Below are positions 8,372 to 17,004 of a stretch of DNA of 64,000 bases, one piece after another. The stretch comes from Sphingobium phenoxybenzoativorans (GTDB lineage Bacteria; Pseudomonadota; Alphaproteobacteria; Sphingomonadales; Sphingomonadaceae). The stretch is taken from contig NZ_MINO01000011.1 of NCBI RefSeq assembly GCF_001757355.1, forward strand, positions 1-64,000, given 5' to 3'. Each line of letters starts with the position of its first letter. Positions within the stretch are counted from its first letter, which is position 1. A program made the translations under genes and the position numbers. Below the pieces are notes generated by a model. The model was not told the DNA's origin, searched no databases, and was given only the letters and a program-made list of their open reading frames with translations.

Positions 8372-8866
8372 TTACCGCGCGGCTGGGATCTTCCGCCTTT
8401 CCTGTGCAAACCCGCCGTAGCGAAGCTTGGGAAACCAGGGTTCAGCTCCCGGCCCCTCCGGACAACGGGCAAAGGAAGGCGTGATCAAGTCCGGGTTACG
8501 GTTTCCGGGATAATTGAAATCGATGCGATCCCGCGTCATGCGGGTTACCAACTTCGTCTCAGTCAGATATTTATCCTCATAGGGTGTGCCCCGTCTGAAG
8601 GCCGGTTCTGTTTTGATGCTGACGGTCAGAAGTTTGCCCTGGATCTTATAAAAGCCACCAATGGAAAACCCCTTGGCAGTCAGTCCTGCATAACTTCGCC
8701 CATCGGGAAGATACACAATAGTGAATGAATTTTCGGCACATTTCATACCCTGCTGGACCCAAGCTCCGGCCAGTGACTGGGGGGTCACCTCTGTGGTCTG
8801 TGCGCTCGTCCCATGCGCTACTGTTGTCAGAAGCAATCCTACAGAGGCTATGAAGACCATTTTCAT
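8372..8866 (-). CDS. Exported protein of unknown function, 164 residues
   Basis: ATG 8866 gives a standard signal peptide (MKMVFIASVGLLLTTVAHG, cleavage near SAQ). The mature part starts with LAGAWVQQGMKCAENSFTI and continues as alternating strands, a layout like the second half of the neighbouring 8893-9987 protein (LAGQIAAGWVPRGESCESDIGITF), so the two share a lipocalin-like module. An upstream ATG at 8902 is in frame but would bury the signal peptide. Third gene of the four-gene leftward run; the start is 27 bp from the stop of the gene before it. Confidence 0.72.
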   Translation of the reverse strand: MKMVFIASVGLLLTTVAHGTSAQTTEVTPQSLAGAWVQQGMKCAENSFTIVYLPDGRSYAGLTAKGFSIGGFYKIQGKLLTVSIKTEPAFRRGTPYEDKYLTETKLVTRMTRDRIDFNYPGNRNPDLITPSFARCPEGPGAEPWFPKLRYGGFAQERRKIPAAR

Positions 8867-8892
8867 AAATAGCGTTTCCGTATCAAATTGAG

Positions 8893-9987
8893 TCAGGGAC
8901 AATGTTGCAGGATGATCGTCTCATCCGGAAATCGTTGTGTCATGATTTTGCCAGAGATGCTCAGCTGCGCCTTGTGCGTGCGAGGCGGGGAAAGTTTAAT
9001 CCACTCTTCGCCATCGCCTTCCCCATGTTCTGTAGTGATCATTGTTAACTGCGAACCGGAGATCGACCATGAACCGCTTTCTGCAACCGTGCTCCAAGTG
9101 CCATCGCCGGCAAATGTGATGCCAATATCGGACTCGCAGGACTCCCCTCTAGGCACCCAGCCAGCGGCGATCTGCCCTGCAAGCGGGCTATTGGACGGGC
9201 CGTCTTGTTCGACTGACGGCGCGGCCAATGCCTGCTGCCCGGATGTTCGGCTTCCGGTGCCCGAAATGGCAACCGCTGGATTGGGCTTTGGACATCCGCG
9301 CGTCGGCGCCGGATCAAGGCCATAACCGAAATTGATCGCGTCAATCTTCATGCCCTTTAGAATATGGGTAGCCGCAACTTGATCAGCCGTTCCGCAGATC
9401 GCCAGTTCGTCGAGCCTCGCCGAATAGACACCCGCCTTGCCGATCAACGCTGTTGACCAGGCATCACGCGCCGCCATCTCCGCTTTCTCGTCGAGATGAG
9501 ACTCCAGGGAAATTTCCGGAACGCTCCGCTCCTGCGCCTGAACGTGATAGAACCAGATTGTTGCGGGATAGGTCCCGCACGTGGGGCCGATGCATGTTCC
9601 CCGCCAGGATCCTGTAAAAGCTGCGGGTAGAGCCGAGAAGGTCATTCCCTTGCTCAGCGCTTTTCCTGTCAGGCCTGCAACACCCTTGAGAGCGGGTTTG
9701 CAACCTCCAACGAGTTTCACGCGGACAAGCCAGATTTTGCTGTCCCGGAAACTATATTCGACCTGGCATTCGCCGATATTGTAGGCAAGGCCGCCGGTTG
9801 TCGGCCCCGCCGAATCCTCCTTCAAAGCCGGTTTTCCAAGGCGTTTTTCGATATCGTCCGTAGAAAGACCAAGGACATCAGCTGACGTCGCAAATTCCCA
9901 GTCTTTCTCCGCCTCGCTTTGCCCGGACTGGGCACATGCGGTTGCCAGAAGAGCCACCAAGGTTAACGTTGACCACCGCAATGTCAT
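8893..9987 (-). CDS. Predicted lipoprotein with two repeated modules, unknown function
   Basis: ATG 9987 has a good AAAGGGGA ribosome site and yields a signal peptide ending LLATAC, a probable lipobox. Residues 20-110 resemble the small SmpA/OmlA-like fold in pattern (GKPALKEDSAGPTT, then a YNIGECQVEYSF strand pair with cysteine). A middle region with CIGPTCGTY follows, and the last 90 residues repeat the LAG..W...G..C module of the next gene. Function unknown. The upstream in-frame ATG 10044 overlaps the preceding stop and is less likely. Second gene of the run. Confidence 0.72.
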   Translation of the reverse strand: MTLRWSTLTLVALLATACAQSGQSEAEKDWEFATSADVLGLSTDDIEKRLGKPALKEDSAGPTTGGLAYNIGECQVEYSFRDSKIWLVRVKLVGGCKPALKGVAGLTGKALSKGMTFSALPAAFTGSWRGTCIGPTCGTYPATIWFYHVQAQERSVPEISLESHLDEKAEMAARDAWSTALIGKAGVYSARLDELAICGTADQVAATHILKGMKIDAINFGYGLDPAPTRGCPKPNPAVAISGTGSRTSGQQALAAPSVEQDGPSNSPLAGQIAAGWVPRGESCESDIGITFAGDGTWSTVAESGSWSISGSQLTMITTEHGEGDGEEWIKLSPPRTHKAQLSISGKIMTQRFPDETIILQHCP

Positions 9988-10040
9988 TCGCCAATCCCCT
10001 TTGAAGAAGCCGGTCCTGCGGCTCGGAACGCGTTCTCGCA

Positions 10041-10427
10041 TCAATCCGCATATTCGATGAGATAGATGAACTGACCGAGCGGGTTGCCTTCAGTTTCGCC
10101 CCGACCGCTGACCTGGACAATCTTTCGATCCTTAATGAACCGATATGAGCAATTTCCCTCCCCCGTTCCGGCGCAAGCCTCGGTTTCCGGAAGTTTGCAT
10201 TGCTCGCTATAGCCGCAAAATTCGTCCTTTGGACGGGGCAAGGGTTTGTATCCCGAGAGCAGAAGCCGACTCTTCACCTCCGCGTATTTCATGCCATTCC
10301 GGGCGCCTCCGATAAGGGTCGGATCCAAGGACTTCGGTGATGCAGCCAAAGCTGAAGGAACCTGAGCGCTAAAGCAAAAAGCCGCGACGGGAATGAGCCG
10401 TATGCATTTTGTCGAAAATCCCCACAT
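10041..10427 (-). CDS. Exported protein of unknown function, 128 residues
   Basis: ATG 10427 with GGTGGA ahead of it; residues 1-27 form a signal peptide ending PSALA. The mature part holds GMKYAEVKSRLLLSGYKP, a phrase typical of small periplasmic proteins in which a single helix packs on a sheet, and four cysteines (CGYSEQC, ACAGTGEGNC) likely forming two disulphides. First gene of the four-gene leftward run; 53 bp separate it from the next. No family assignment. Confidence 0.7.
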   Translation of the reverse strand: MWGFSTKCIRLIPVAAFCFSAQVPSALAASPKSLDPTLIGGARNGMKYAEVKSRLLLSGYKPLPRPKDEFCGYSEQCKLPETEACAGTGEGNCSYRFIKDRKIVQVSGRGETEGNPLGQFIYLIEYAD

Positions 10428-10793
10428 AACATCGTCCACCAAACCATAACTGCAGCACTGCTATCGGCTGTAATATGGCTGATCAATTGTGATAACTGGC
10501 GGCATTTGTCTCGGTCGAACCAAAATGAGCCATTTGGCCGGGCACGCTTCGATGATGCTAATTAGGCAATGGGCGCCGGCTCGGATGAATCTCAGTCAAT
10601 GTAAATTACAGCTGGCTTGGTTTTGTGGAAGATCAGCGCTGCGCTGCATACTGTCGGGAATGAGAGCACCATCAATTCAAGATGTCCGCTGGCTATGAGT
10701 GAATTTCTGTGATGGATCAACAGGCTTAAGATGAAAGTAATGCAATGCTTTTATTCCTAGACCCACATTCGGCAAATCAGGTGGAGCTGTTTC
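10428..10793. other. Intergenic region between divergent genes
   Basis: Probably carries divergent promoters for the exported-protein run and the UDP-sugar gene. No coding sequence or RNA structure recognised. Confidence 0.45.
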
Positions 10794-11759
10794 ATGCGAA
10801 TATTGGTGACGGGTGGAGCGGGATTTCTTGGCTCTCATATTTGCGAGAGGCTGCTCGCTAATGCCGATGAAGTGATTTGTGTGGACAACTTCTTCACAGG
10901 AAGCCGTCGTAATATCCATCATCTACTCCCGAACCTAGATTTTGAGCTTATTCGTCATGATGTGACTTTCCCGCTTTTCCTCGAGGTAGATCGCATCTTC
11001 AATATGGCCTGCCCCGCCAGCCCCATCCACTATCAACATGACCCGGTGCAAACCACAAAGACTAGTGTGCTGGGAGCGATAAACATGCTTGGGATGGCCA
11101 AGCGTCTCAAGATACCGGTTCTTCAAGCATCGACATCGGAGGTTTACGGCGATCCCGAAGTCCATCCCCAGAACGAATCTTATTGGGGCAGGGTCAACCC
11201 CATCGGTCCGCGCTCCTGTTATGACGAAGGCAAGCGTTGTGCAGAGACGCTGTTTTTCGACTATCATCACCAGCATGGCATTGCGATCAAGGTAGCAAGG
11301 ATTTTCAACACCTACGGACCGCGGATGCGTCCGGACGACGGACGTGTGGTGTCGAACTTTATCGTGCAGGCCCTACGTAACCAGCCCATCACTATATATG
11401 GTGACGGTTCGCAGAGTAGATCCTTCTGTTATGTTGACGACCTTGTAGACGGATTGATCCGTCTGATGGACAGCCCTGCCACCGTGACCGGCCCCATTAA
11501 TCTTGGCAGAGATGAGGAATTTACTGTCGGCGAACTGGCAGAAATCATAAAGGATATTACTGGCAGTCGCTCCGAAATCCGAACACTGCCACTTCCTACT
11601 GATGACCCCCGCCAACGACGTCCAGATATCTCAACGGCCAGCACTACATTGGGTTGGAAACCGGTAACTCCATTACGCAAGGGGCTTGAACGCACCATCG
11701 CCTATTTCGAGGCAAGCATGAAAACTGAGGAAAGAGTGAACCTGGCAGCCCGGGCCTAA
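10794..11759 (+). CDS. UDP-glucuronate decarboxylase (UDP-xylose synthase)
   Basis: Extended short-chain dehydrogenase of 321 residues converting UDP-glucuronate to UDP-xylose with bound NAD. NAD loop GGAGFLG at residues 7-13; the family-specific phrase [12 protein letters not shown] at 70-81; STSEVYGDP at 113-121; catalytic Tyr143 and Lys147 in [18 protein letters not shown] near 172; sugar-binding [19 protein letters not shown] near 205. All expected residues are present. It probably feeds xylose or a related pentose into a surface polysaccharide, together with the glycosyltransferase 44 bp downstream. Confidence 0.93.
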   Translation: MRILVTGGAGFLGSHICERLLANADEVICVDNFFTGSRRNIHHLLPNLDFELIRHDVTFPLFLEVDRIFNMACPASPIHYQHDPVQTTKTSVLGAINMLGMAKRLKIPVLQASTSEVYGDPEVHPQNESYWGRVNPIGPRSCYDEGKRCAETLFFDYHHQHGIAIKVARIFNTYGPRMRPDDGRVVSNFIVQALRNQPITIYGDGSQSRSFCYVDDLVDGLIRLMDSPATVTGPINLGRDEEFTVGELAEIIKDITGSRSEIRTLPLPTDDPRQRRPDISTASTTLGWKPVTPLRKGLERTIAYFEASMKTEERVNLAARA

Positions 11760-11803
11760 ACAAAAACAACCCTATTTGAATGCCTGAGCATGGAGACGAT
11801 CCA

Positions 11804-12955
11804 GTGAGACAGCCTAAAGTAGCCTTCGTCTGCCTCCAGGACGCAGCGCGACCGGAAATCATATCTGGCGGCCCCTATCGAATCCGGGAGGCATTTCGCG
11901 AGCTTGGTTGCGAGGTGGTGGATATGTTTCCCATCAAGCCCAGAATCGCTTGGGCTTTCCTGCCAAAGAAGATCGCCTTTCGATTGCTCGGTTTGTATTA
12001 TCACTGGGAGTGGGAGCCGCTGTTTCAGCGTCAGGTCGCCAGATATATTGAACGCCGGCTTTCTGCCGTACGACCGGATCTCGTTTACGTAGTGCAACCA
12101 CAGGCAGCTTCTGAGCTGAGAACAGACATTCCTGTCGTTGTTGGTCACGATCAGACCTTCATCGAGCGGCTGAACTATTTTCCCTTTGAGCAAAGACCGC
12201 CCTGCAATACCTATGTGGGACAGGCTATTCTCAAGGAGGGAGAAGTCTTCCGTAAAGCCAGTCTTATTGTCTATCCTTCGCACCGGTCGGTAGACATGGT
12301 TCGATCAGCCTACAAGATAGATGACGCCCGGCTCGCCATGATCCCATGGGGCGGCAATCTCGCAGTCGATCCAACTGCCTCTGAGGTGGAGCAGATGATC
12401 ATCGATCGTGGCTTCGGTCCCTTCACTCTTACATTTATGGGCGTAGACTGGCCAAGGAAGGGAGGCGATATCGTTCTTGAGGCGCACAGGCTGCTGAGAG
12501 AGCGAGGAATTGATGTTCGACTCAATATCATCGGTGTGCAGCCGCCCATCCCCTCGGACAGCGCGATCACGGTGATCCCATTTCTGAGTAAAAGGAAGCC
12601 GGCTGATATCGAGCGACTCTCGAACATTCTCGGCCGAACCCATCTGCTTTTCGTGCCTTCCCGGGTAGAGGCTTTCGGGCATGTGTTTGCAGAGGCTGCG
12701 GCTTTCGGTGTGCCGTCCGTCGCGCAGGATGTGGGCGGGGTCGCAACCATCATTGAAAATGGCGTCAGCGGCATCCTGCTGCCTGAGCATGCCGGCGCCG
12801 AGGCATTCGCGGACGCGGTTGGTGCGCTGTTTGCGCGGCAGGAGGATTATCGCGCCATGGCGCGAACTGCCCGCGGACGCTACGATTCCGATCTCAATTG
12901 GCGCGCTTATTGTTCTTCCATCTTATCCAGAGTGTTCGATCAGCTACCAGTCTGA
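11804..12955 (+). CDS. Glycosyltransferase family 4 protein
   Basis: GT-B fold retaining glycosyltransferase, 383 residues. The C-terminal donor-binding half is clear: GVDWPRKGGDIVLEAHRLL (the usual RKG start), LLFVPSRVEAFGHVFAEAAAFGVPSVA with the EX7E pattern, and GGVATIIENGVSGILL. The N-terminal acceptor half is divergent, as usual. GTG 11804 has GGAG eight bases before it; the ATG at 11780 lacks a ribosome site. Probably co-transcribed with the UDP-xylose synthase; acceptor and sugar cannot be deduced. Gene decay starts just past its end. Confidence 0.85.
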   Translation: MRQPKVAFVCLQDAARPEIISGGPYRIREAFRELGCEVVDMFPIKPRIAWAFLPKKIAFRLLGLYYHWEWEPLFQRQVARYIERRLSAVRPDLVYVVQPQAASELRTDIPVVVGHDQTFIERLNYFPFEQRPPCNTYVGQAILKEGEVFRKASLIVYPSHRSVDMVRSAYKIDDARLAMIPWGGNLAVDPTASEVEQMIIDRGFGPFTLTFMGVDWPRKGGDIVLEAHRLLRERGIDVRLNIIGVQPPIPSDSAITVIPFLSKRKPADIERLSNILGRTHLLFVPSRVEAFGHVFAEAAAFGVPSVAQDVGGVATIIENGVSGILLPEHAGAEAFADAVGALFARQEDYRAMARTARGRYDSDLNWRAYCSSILSRVFDQLPV

Positions 12956-13125
12956 TTCAGAAGCAAACCGAAACGTCGGTCACTATGGGTGAGGCATCTG
13001 GCCGCATAAAAGCTTGCACACAGATTTGCGGAAGGCCGAACTGCCTTGGTCAGGCCTTTGGTGTAGTTTCACATACACGTTGGCTGGCAATGCCCTGAAC
13101 TGCTCCAGGCAGACAGTCGGCCTCC

Positions 13126-13520
13126 TCAACTGTCTTGGGGATAGGATCCAAAGCCGGCCAATGTCGAACGCCATGTGGCCTGTGGATTACGCCAGTCAAT
13201 CGCCTCCAACATGCAGGCCATCCGCGAGGGGGAAATGGCGATGACGCCGTCAACGGCCGAGGGCCAGATGTACTTCCCCCGCTCCATCCGCCCTTCGACA
13301 AGCTCAGGAGAGCCTTGGCATAAAGCGACATGCCGACGCCATCATGCCAGATGATCTTTCAGAGGTCGCCGCGGCGCCCGCGGAAAATATAGAGATCCCC
13401 GGCGAAGGGATCACGTCCGAAACTCTGCTGCACCTGCAGGGCCAGGCTGCGCATGCCGCGCCGCATGTCCGCATGCCCTGTTGCAATCCATATCCGAACG
13501 CCGGTGGGAACTGGGATCAC
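13126..13520 (-). pseudogene. IS66 TnpB (orf2) pseudogene
   Basis: Reading from GTG 13520 gives VIPVPTGVRIWIATGHADMR, ALQVQQSFGRDPFAGDLYIF and RGRRGDL, then an in-frame TGA where the family has LLKIIWHDG. The frame continues KIIWHDGVGMSLYAK, is then interrupted by a 23-bp insertion (13291-13313), and resumes as RMERGKYIWPSAVDGVIAIS and MACMLEAIDWRNPQATWRST, ending at 13126. Function in the parent element is accessory to transposition; this copy cannot be made. Confidence 0.85.
13291..13313. repeat. REP-like half-site inserted in the IS66 pseudogene
   Basis: CCCTTCGACAAGCTCAGGAG and three more bases interrupt tnpB exactly between a Lys and an Arg codon. The core TTCGACAAGCTCAGG also occurs in the inverted repeat between argF and argD (40029-40044). 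Confidence 0.7.
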
Positions 13521-13846
13521 GGCTTGACCGACCGAAGCACTGCCGACACCAGCCCGGGCGATGCGCCAGAGGGAATACGCACGATCGCCGGCTCGAACTC
13601 CACGGTGATCGCCGATCCGGGCACTGGTAACGGATCAGCTTTCACCTGCACCTCTGCAAAGCCCTGCGCTGCCTGCTCTATCTGCCGCCGCCATCTGTAG
13701 ATCTGGTTCGGCCGCAGATCAGCACGGCGGGCAATCTCCGCCACCTTCGCACCGGGCGCCGACACCGCCGAGACCAATTCGCGCTTCTGCTGGTCGGTCC
13801 ATACACGCTGCCGCTCCGGCCCCGAAATTACCGTGATCTGACTCAT
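13517..13846 (-). CDS. tnpA: IS66 TnpA (orf1)
   Basis: 109 residues. Residues 14-52 form a helix-turn-helix typical of IS66 orf1: RVWTDQQKRELVSAVSAPGA, AEIARRADLRPNQIYRWRRQ. The C-terminal part, with IRIPSGASPGLVSAVLRSV-like ending, matches the family. The stop overlaps the start of tnpB by GTGA, the normal translational coupling. The frame is intact but the rest of the element is dead, so it is a relic. Confidence 0.85.
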   Translation of the reverse strand: MSQITVISGPERQRVWTDQQKRELVSAVSAPGAKVAEIARRADLRPNQIYRWRRQIEQAAQGFAEVQVKADPLPVPGSAITVEFEPAIVRIPSGASPGLVSAVLRSVKP

Positions 13847-14021
13847 CGCACCGCCCCTAGTACCGGTGCAAACACCAGTGCTTGCACCGGTGCCATCTCG
13901 AAATATTAGCCGATCACCGCAAGGCGGCCCTCACCGGAGCGATACGGTCGAAGCAGCTATAAGATAAGTCTGGGAACGGCACCTCAGCGCCGCCCCCAAC
14001 ATGTCAAACTATCCGTGACCT

Positions 14022-14378
14022 CTAGCATTTGCCGGATCGTTCAACCTCACGCCCCAGAAGGGCTCCAGCACCCGCGCCGAGAATAGTGCCTGTGGTGCGC
14101 TCACCTCTAGTGTCGACTGCGCGGCCAAGCAGTGCTCCAGCGGCGCCGCCCAACAACAATCCGGTGGTGCCTCCTGAGCGACAGTCGCCACGGCTGGAAT
14201 AGCGCCGGTCGTCATAATAGCGGCGTTCGTTATACCGGCTACGATAATCATCACGATGCGCGCCGCGATCATGCTTGTACCAGCCCCGGTGACGGCCATT
14301 ATCATGACCGTGCGCTTGCGCGGCGACTGGCGCCAAAGCTGCGGCTATCATAGCGATGCTCAGAAACGTTTTCCTCAT
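14022..14378 (-). CDS. Exported glycine-zipper protein
   Basis: 118 residues. Signal peptide MRKTFLSIAMIAAALAPVAAQA at 1-22; then a His/Arg/Tyr-rich, very basic segment (about residues 23-65); then a glycine-zipper pair, GLLLGGAAGALLG and GTILGAGAGALLGREVE, which in such proteins inserts in or associates with membranes. Start chosen at 14378 because of the GGGAGTGG ribosome site. Single gene; function unknown, family often linked to envelope stress. Confidence 0.82.
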   Translation of the reverse strand: MRKTFLSIAMIAAALAPVAAQAHGHDNGRHRGWYKHDRGAHRDDYRSRYNERRYYDDRRYSSRGDCRSGGTTGLLLGGAAGALLGRAVDTRGERTTGTILGAGAGALLGREVERSGKC

Positions 14379-15063
14379 GTTCCACTCCCTGATGGATACT
14401 GTAGAGGCACTGTGGATGGGCAGAGGTGGCATGAAGCTGAACCAGGCGTGCAGCTGATATTCATGTCAAAGCGACCGGCGCGTAACGTACGGGCGGGATT
14501 CGAATTTTGGCGCAACAGCCATCATCGGTATTTTCCTACGGCCTCATCCAGAGCACACAACGCTTTGAAGATCAGATGGTCATGGGTGCATCGCATCCAC
14601 ACGGCCTATCAAATGTTCTTGTTATATTCTGTAGCAGCTATCCCCCGATTCGTCTGAAAGAGACGTTTCGACACCAAGCAGTTAGGAATTGCTCGGTTTC
14701 GTCCGTGAAGCGTGGTGACGGTTTGACGCTCAACCCAGGCTAAAGCTTACCTCGCCAGATGAGCGCGAGTGGAAACGGGCATACCACTTTGGCATTTGTT
14801 CAATCGCGGCGATAGTTGAACTGTTCAGTAATGCCCTTAGATGTGGGATTTGGATTTCACAAAACTTATCGGTCCATATTGATGTCTATCCATGGGCAGC
14901 GCATCCTGTCTCGATGTGCCACCTGTGTACGGATGAGTGACAAAATCCATTGCTTTGAGAATCGCGTTATATTTATAACTCGCAGGAACATTGCTGTTCG
15001 GGCCGGCTCTAAACGAGGAGGGTGAGACAGTTGGGACATGTTGGACCCGGTTTTGGACCTCCT
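14379..15063. other. Long intergenic region without recognised gene
   Basis: Several short open frames occur but none has a ribosome site, recognisable product or sensible composition. The last 60 bases may include the regulator's promoter. Confidence 0.5.
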
Positions 15064-15471
15064 ATGGATTCGGATCAAAAGCACCGGTTGATGACGGCAA
15101 AGGCGTGGTTGAAAGCCAATACTGCGCCGACGCAAGCCTTTCCCACTCTGAATATGTTCGCGAACCCTGCGTGGAATATCATGCTCGAGCTCTACGTTGC
15201 CGGGATCGAGCGCAGGACAGTTTCTATAGGAAGCGTGTCTATCGCCTCTGGTGCGGCCCAAAGCACAGCGATACGCTACATAGCCGCGTTGACCGAAGCC
15301 GGATTAGTTCAAAGGCTATTAGACCCGCATGATCGCCGGAAAAGTAACGTATGGCTTACAGAACGAGGCATAAATGGGGTTGAGCGGGCCATCGATGCCG
15401 CATCTGAAGGCGATAGACGGCTAGGACTTGGCAGACTTCTGCTCGTCGAAAACGTCGAGCGCCGCTTGTAA
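15064..15471 (+). CDS. MarR-like winged-helix DNA-binding protein
   Basis: 135 residues from ATG 15064. The winged helix is at about residues 45-110: NIMLELYVAGIERR, SIASGAAQSTAIRYIAALTEAGLV as the recognition helix-turn-helix, and DPHDRRKSNVWLTERG as the wing. In-frame GTG 15022 and TTG 15031 upstream lie next to a GAGGAGG sequence, so a longer start is possible. The same style of small winged-helix protein is common and multicopy in sphingomonads. Its 3' end overlaps a convergent small gene by about 50 bp. Confidence 0.75.
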   Translation: MDSDQKHRLMTAKAWLKANTAPTQAFPTLNMFANPAWNIMLELYVAGIERRTVSIGSVSIASGAAQSTAIRYIAALTEAGLVQRLLDPHDRRKSNVWLTERGINGVERAIDAASEGDRRLGLGRLLLVENVERRL

Positions 15472-15595
15472 GTGACACAGGGCAAGTAGACACCTGTAGT
15501 GCTCGCCCCCCATTTATCAGATCGATTTGCTCGAGCTCATTAATTAAAATTCGCAAGCGCTCTACGATAGGGTTCATGGCATTGCGTTCAGTCAT
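15421..15595 (-). pseudogene. Small helical protein gene, frameshifted, convergent with the regulator
   Basis: From ATG 15595 the frame reads MTERNAMNPIVERLRILINE, LEQIDLINGG, then continues in another frame as EHYRCLLALCHLQAALDVFD, EQKSAKS and a TAG at 15421-15423. The switch falls on a run of six C (15506-15511, + strand); five would give one 57-residue amphipathic helical protein. The continuous, sensible reading on both sides argues that this is a real gene, broken by one base or by a sequence error. It overlaps the last 50 bp of the winged-helix gene. Confidence 0.6.
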
Positions 15596-16104
15596 CCGCC
15601 GTACAAGTCATTGAAAACCAAAATTTTGCGCCGCAGCGTGATGTTCCGACAATTTAACCCTTGATGTTCTCGACGAAGTGTCACAACTGCTGCGAACCAA
15701 ACATTCTGATGTAGACGATTGCCAGGTCATAAAGCGCCACCCCATTGATATCGTCGCCAACAAGCCCCTCATAAAAGCGGAAGCTGCTGTCGCAATGGAT
15801 GTGTGCACCGGCTCGTTCATCGGGCTCAGCTTCACAAAATCGATGGCAACACGAGCGCAACGTTCCAAGATGAGTGGTGGAACCTTCCGCAAGGTGTAAA
15901 GTGGCAGGAGAGGACCAAGGAATGTCCAACATAGCTAATGCATCTTCCTATGCGCACGACATGTATGCGCGTTTAATTAGCTAAGATCGACAAAAATGTT
16001 AATCTGGATTTACCCCCCGTAAAGCAGCCCAACCACCTATCGTTGCAGTTTTTGCAATCGCAACTCATAAGTTCGCAATTGCAACCTAGGCTGACATCGT
16101 TATC
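15596..16104. other. Intergenic region without recognised gene
   Basis: Short overlapping frames on both strands between 15608 and 15932 do not resemble known proteins. After 15930 the sequence becomes AT-rich and includes GCAATCGCAAC/GTTCGCAATTGC repeats ahead of the small-RNA-like locus. Confidence 0.4.
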
Positions 16105-16178
16105 AGAGGGTCTTGCCTTTCAGGCATCCTCTCCTCAACTTTTAAAGGGGCTGGTCTTTGGATCGCCCCTATTTTTTT
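16105..16178 (+). ncRNA. Candidate trans-acting small RNA (3' part) with intrinsic terminator
   Basis: Two adjacent stem-loops without coding capacity: AGAGG..TGCCT pairs with AGGCA.CCTCT (16105-16132), then a single-stranded CTCCTCAACTTTT linker, then AGGGGC/GCCCCT (16146-16170) followed by seven T. No gene lies upstream on this strand, so the terminator needs its own transcript. The pyrimidine-rich CCTCTCCTC could pair with ribosome-binding sites, as in known alphaproteobacterial small RNAs. The 5' end is not defined and may lie up to 100 bases upstream. Confidence 0.45.
16146..16178 (+). terminator. Orphan intrinsic terminator
   Basis: Six-base GC stem AGGGGC/GCCCCT directly followed by ATTTTTTT. 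No protein gene ends before it on the + strand. Confidence 0.7.
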
Positions 16179-16311
16179 ATCTTCTTTCGATGTATCAGGC
16201 GCCCGCTGTGACCTTGCCCAAAAGATAATTTGGAGTGGTGCCGCCGGTAGACCCGGCAACGATAAGGAATCAGTGCGGGGGATCGAGCCAGATCATAGCC
16301 TATACTCTTCC

Positions 16312-16585
16312 CCGCTTTTCCTATTTTTGTGGAGCGGGACGTGCAGCGCGAACTCCTCCCAGCGCGCGAGGCTTGCGGTGACGGCGAGCACGACCAGGCG
16401 GCGAGTCTTGTCGTCCAGCCCCGGCCGGCCCAGATTTCCTGCCAGGCGATGCGGGTGATGAAAACCTGATAGTCGCTGTTGAAGGCTGTGCGGTTGGCGA
16501 GCGACGTGTCCACCCATGCGTCGCCCAGCACGCGCTGGCGGATGAGCAGGCCAGCCTCGAAGAGGATATCTGACGCCTCGTCCAC
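16312..16585 (-). pseudogene. pcaC: Remnant of 4-carboxymuconolactone decarboxylase gene
   Basis: From GTG 16585: ASDILFEAGLLIRQRVLGDA, WVDTSLANRTAFNSDYQVFI and RIAWQEIW, then (after a one-base shift at the C-run 16429-16431) RPGLDDKTRRLVVLAVTASL, ARWEEFALHV. This is the PcaC/CMD fold of the beta-ketoadipate pathway. The sequence then leaves the family, so the last third, including the end of the fold, is missing. Frameshift plus truncation make it a true relic rather than a sequencing artefact alone. No other pca gene is near. Confidence 0.8.
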
Positions 16586-16701
16586 ATCGGCTTTCTCAAG
16601 TTACCTGCGACTTGTCTCACTGCCCGAACAAGCTTAACCCAATTTATAATATTCATTCCGCCTAAGCCTCAATTTGGCCCGGGGATCGATTAAAGCCATA
16701 T

Positions 16702-17004
16702 ATGCTTGGCAACGCATCACTTCTTCCTGTAAAAGCGCGCACCATGGCATCGTTAACCATGTTTTGGGCCATAGCCATTTATTTCGGGCTTGGGTTTATG
16801 TTGGCAACGACAATACCCATCGTGCGGCATTTCCAAGACAGGAGAAGAAAGGCGCGCTGCACAGGATGTGGTGAGCCCATATTTTCGCGAAGCCCATCTC
16901 TGTGCTCCACGTGCCTCTCGACCATGAATAAGGACAGAGCGCCTACTTATAAATTTATAAACGATCATTCAGGCGACATAAGCGAAAAACCGCCAGCACA
17001 TTAG
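16702..17004 (+). CDS. Possible small membrane protein with zinc-ribbon-like cysteines
   Basis: One membrane helix near residues 17-40 (MFWAIAIYFGLGFMLATTIP) followed by a basic patch and a CTGCGEPIFSRSPSLCSTC segment, two CxxC pairs that could bind zinc. The tail is polar. Start is uncertain: ATG 16702 or 16744, neither with a good ribosome site. No family recognised; the cysteine pattern is the main support. Confidence 0.4.
   Translation: MLGNASLLPVKARTMASLTMFWAIAIYFGLGFMLATTIPIVRHFQDRRRKARCTGCGEPIFSRSPSLCSTCLSTMNKDRAPTYKFINDHSGDISEKPPAH

Larger units (their letters stand above)
13126..13934 (-). mobile_element. Decayed IS66-family element, tnpC missing
   Basis: Holds an intact tnpA, a broken tnpB and no tnpC, in the canonical order with the GTGA overlap. 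The left terminus is placed at GTGAGGG... (complement of 13909-13934) by resemblance to IS66 ends and is uncertain. The right end is lost; between 13125 and the glycosyltransferase stop nothing of tnpC is recognisable. Confidence 0.75.

Noticed and set aside
14433..15021. Several short plus-strand ORFs
   Set aside because: Overlapping frames without start signals or recognisable composition.
15608..15932. Overlapping ORFs of 73-94 codons on both strands
   Set aside because: No ribosome sites, no recognisable product and both strands equally open; no basis to call a gene.
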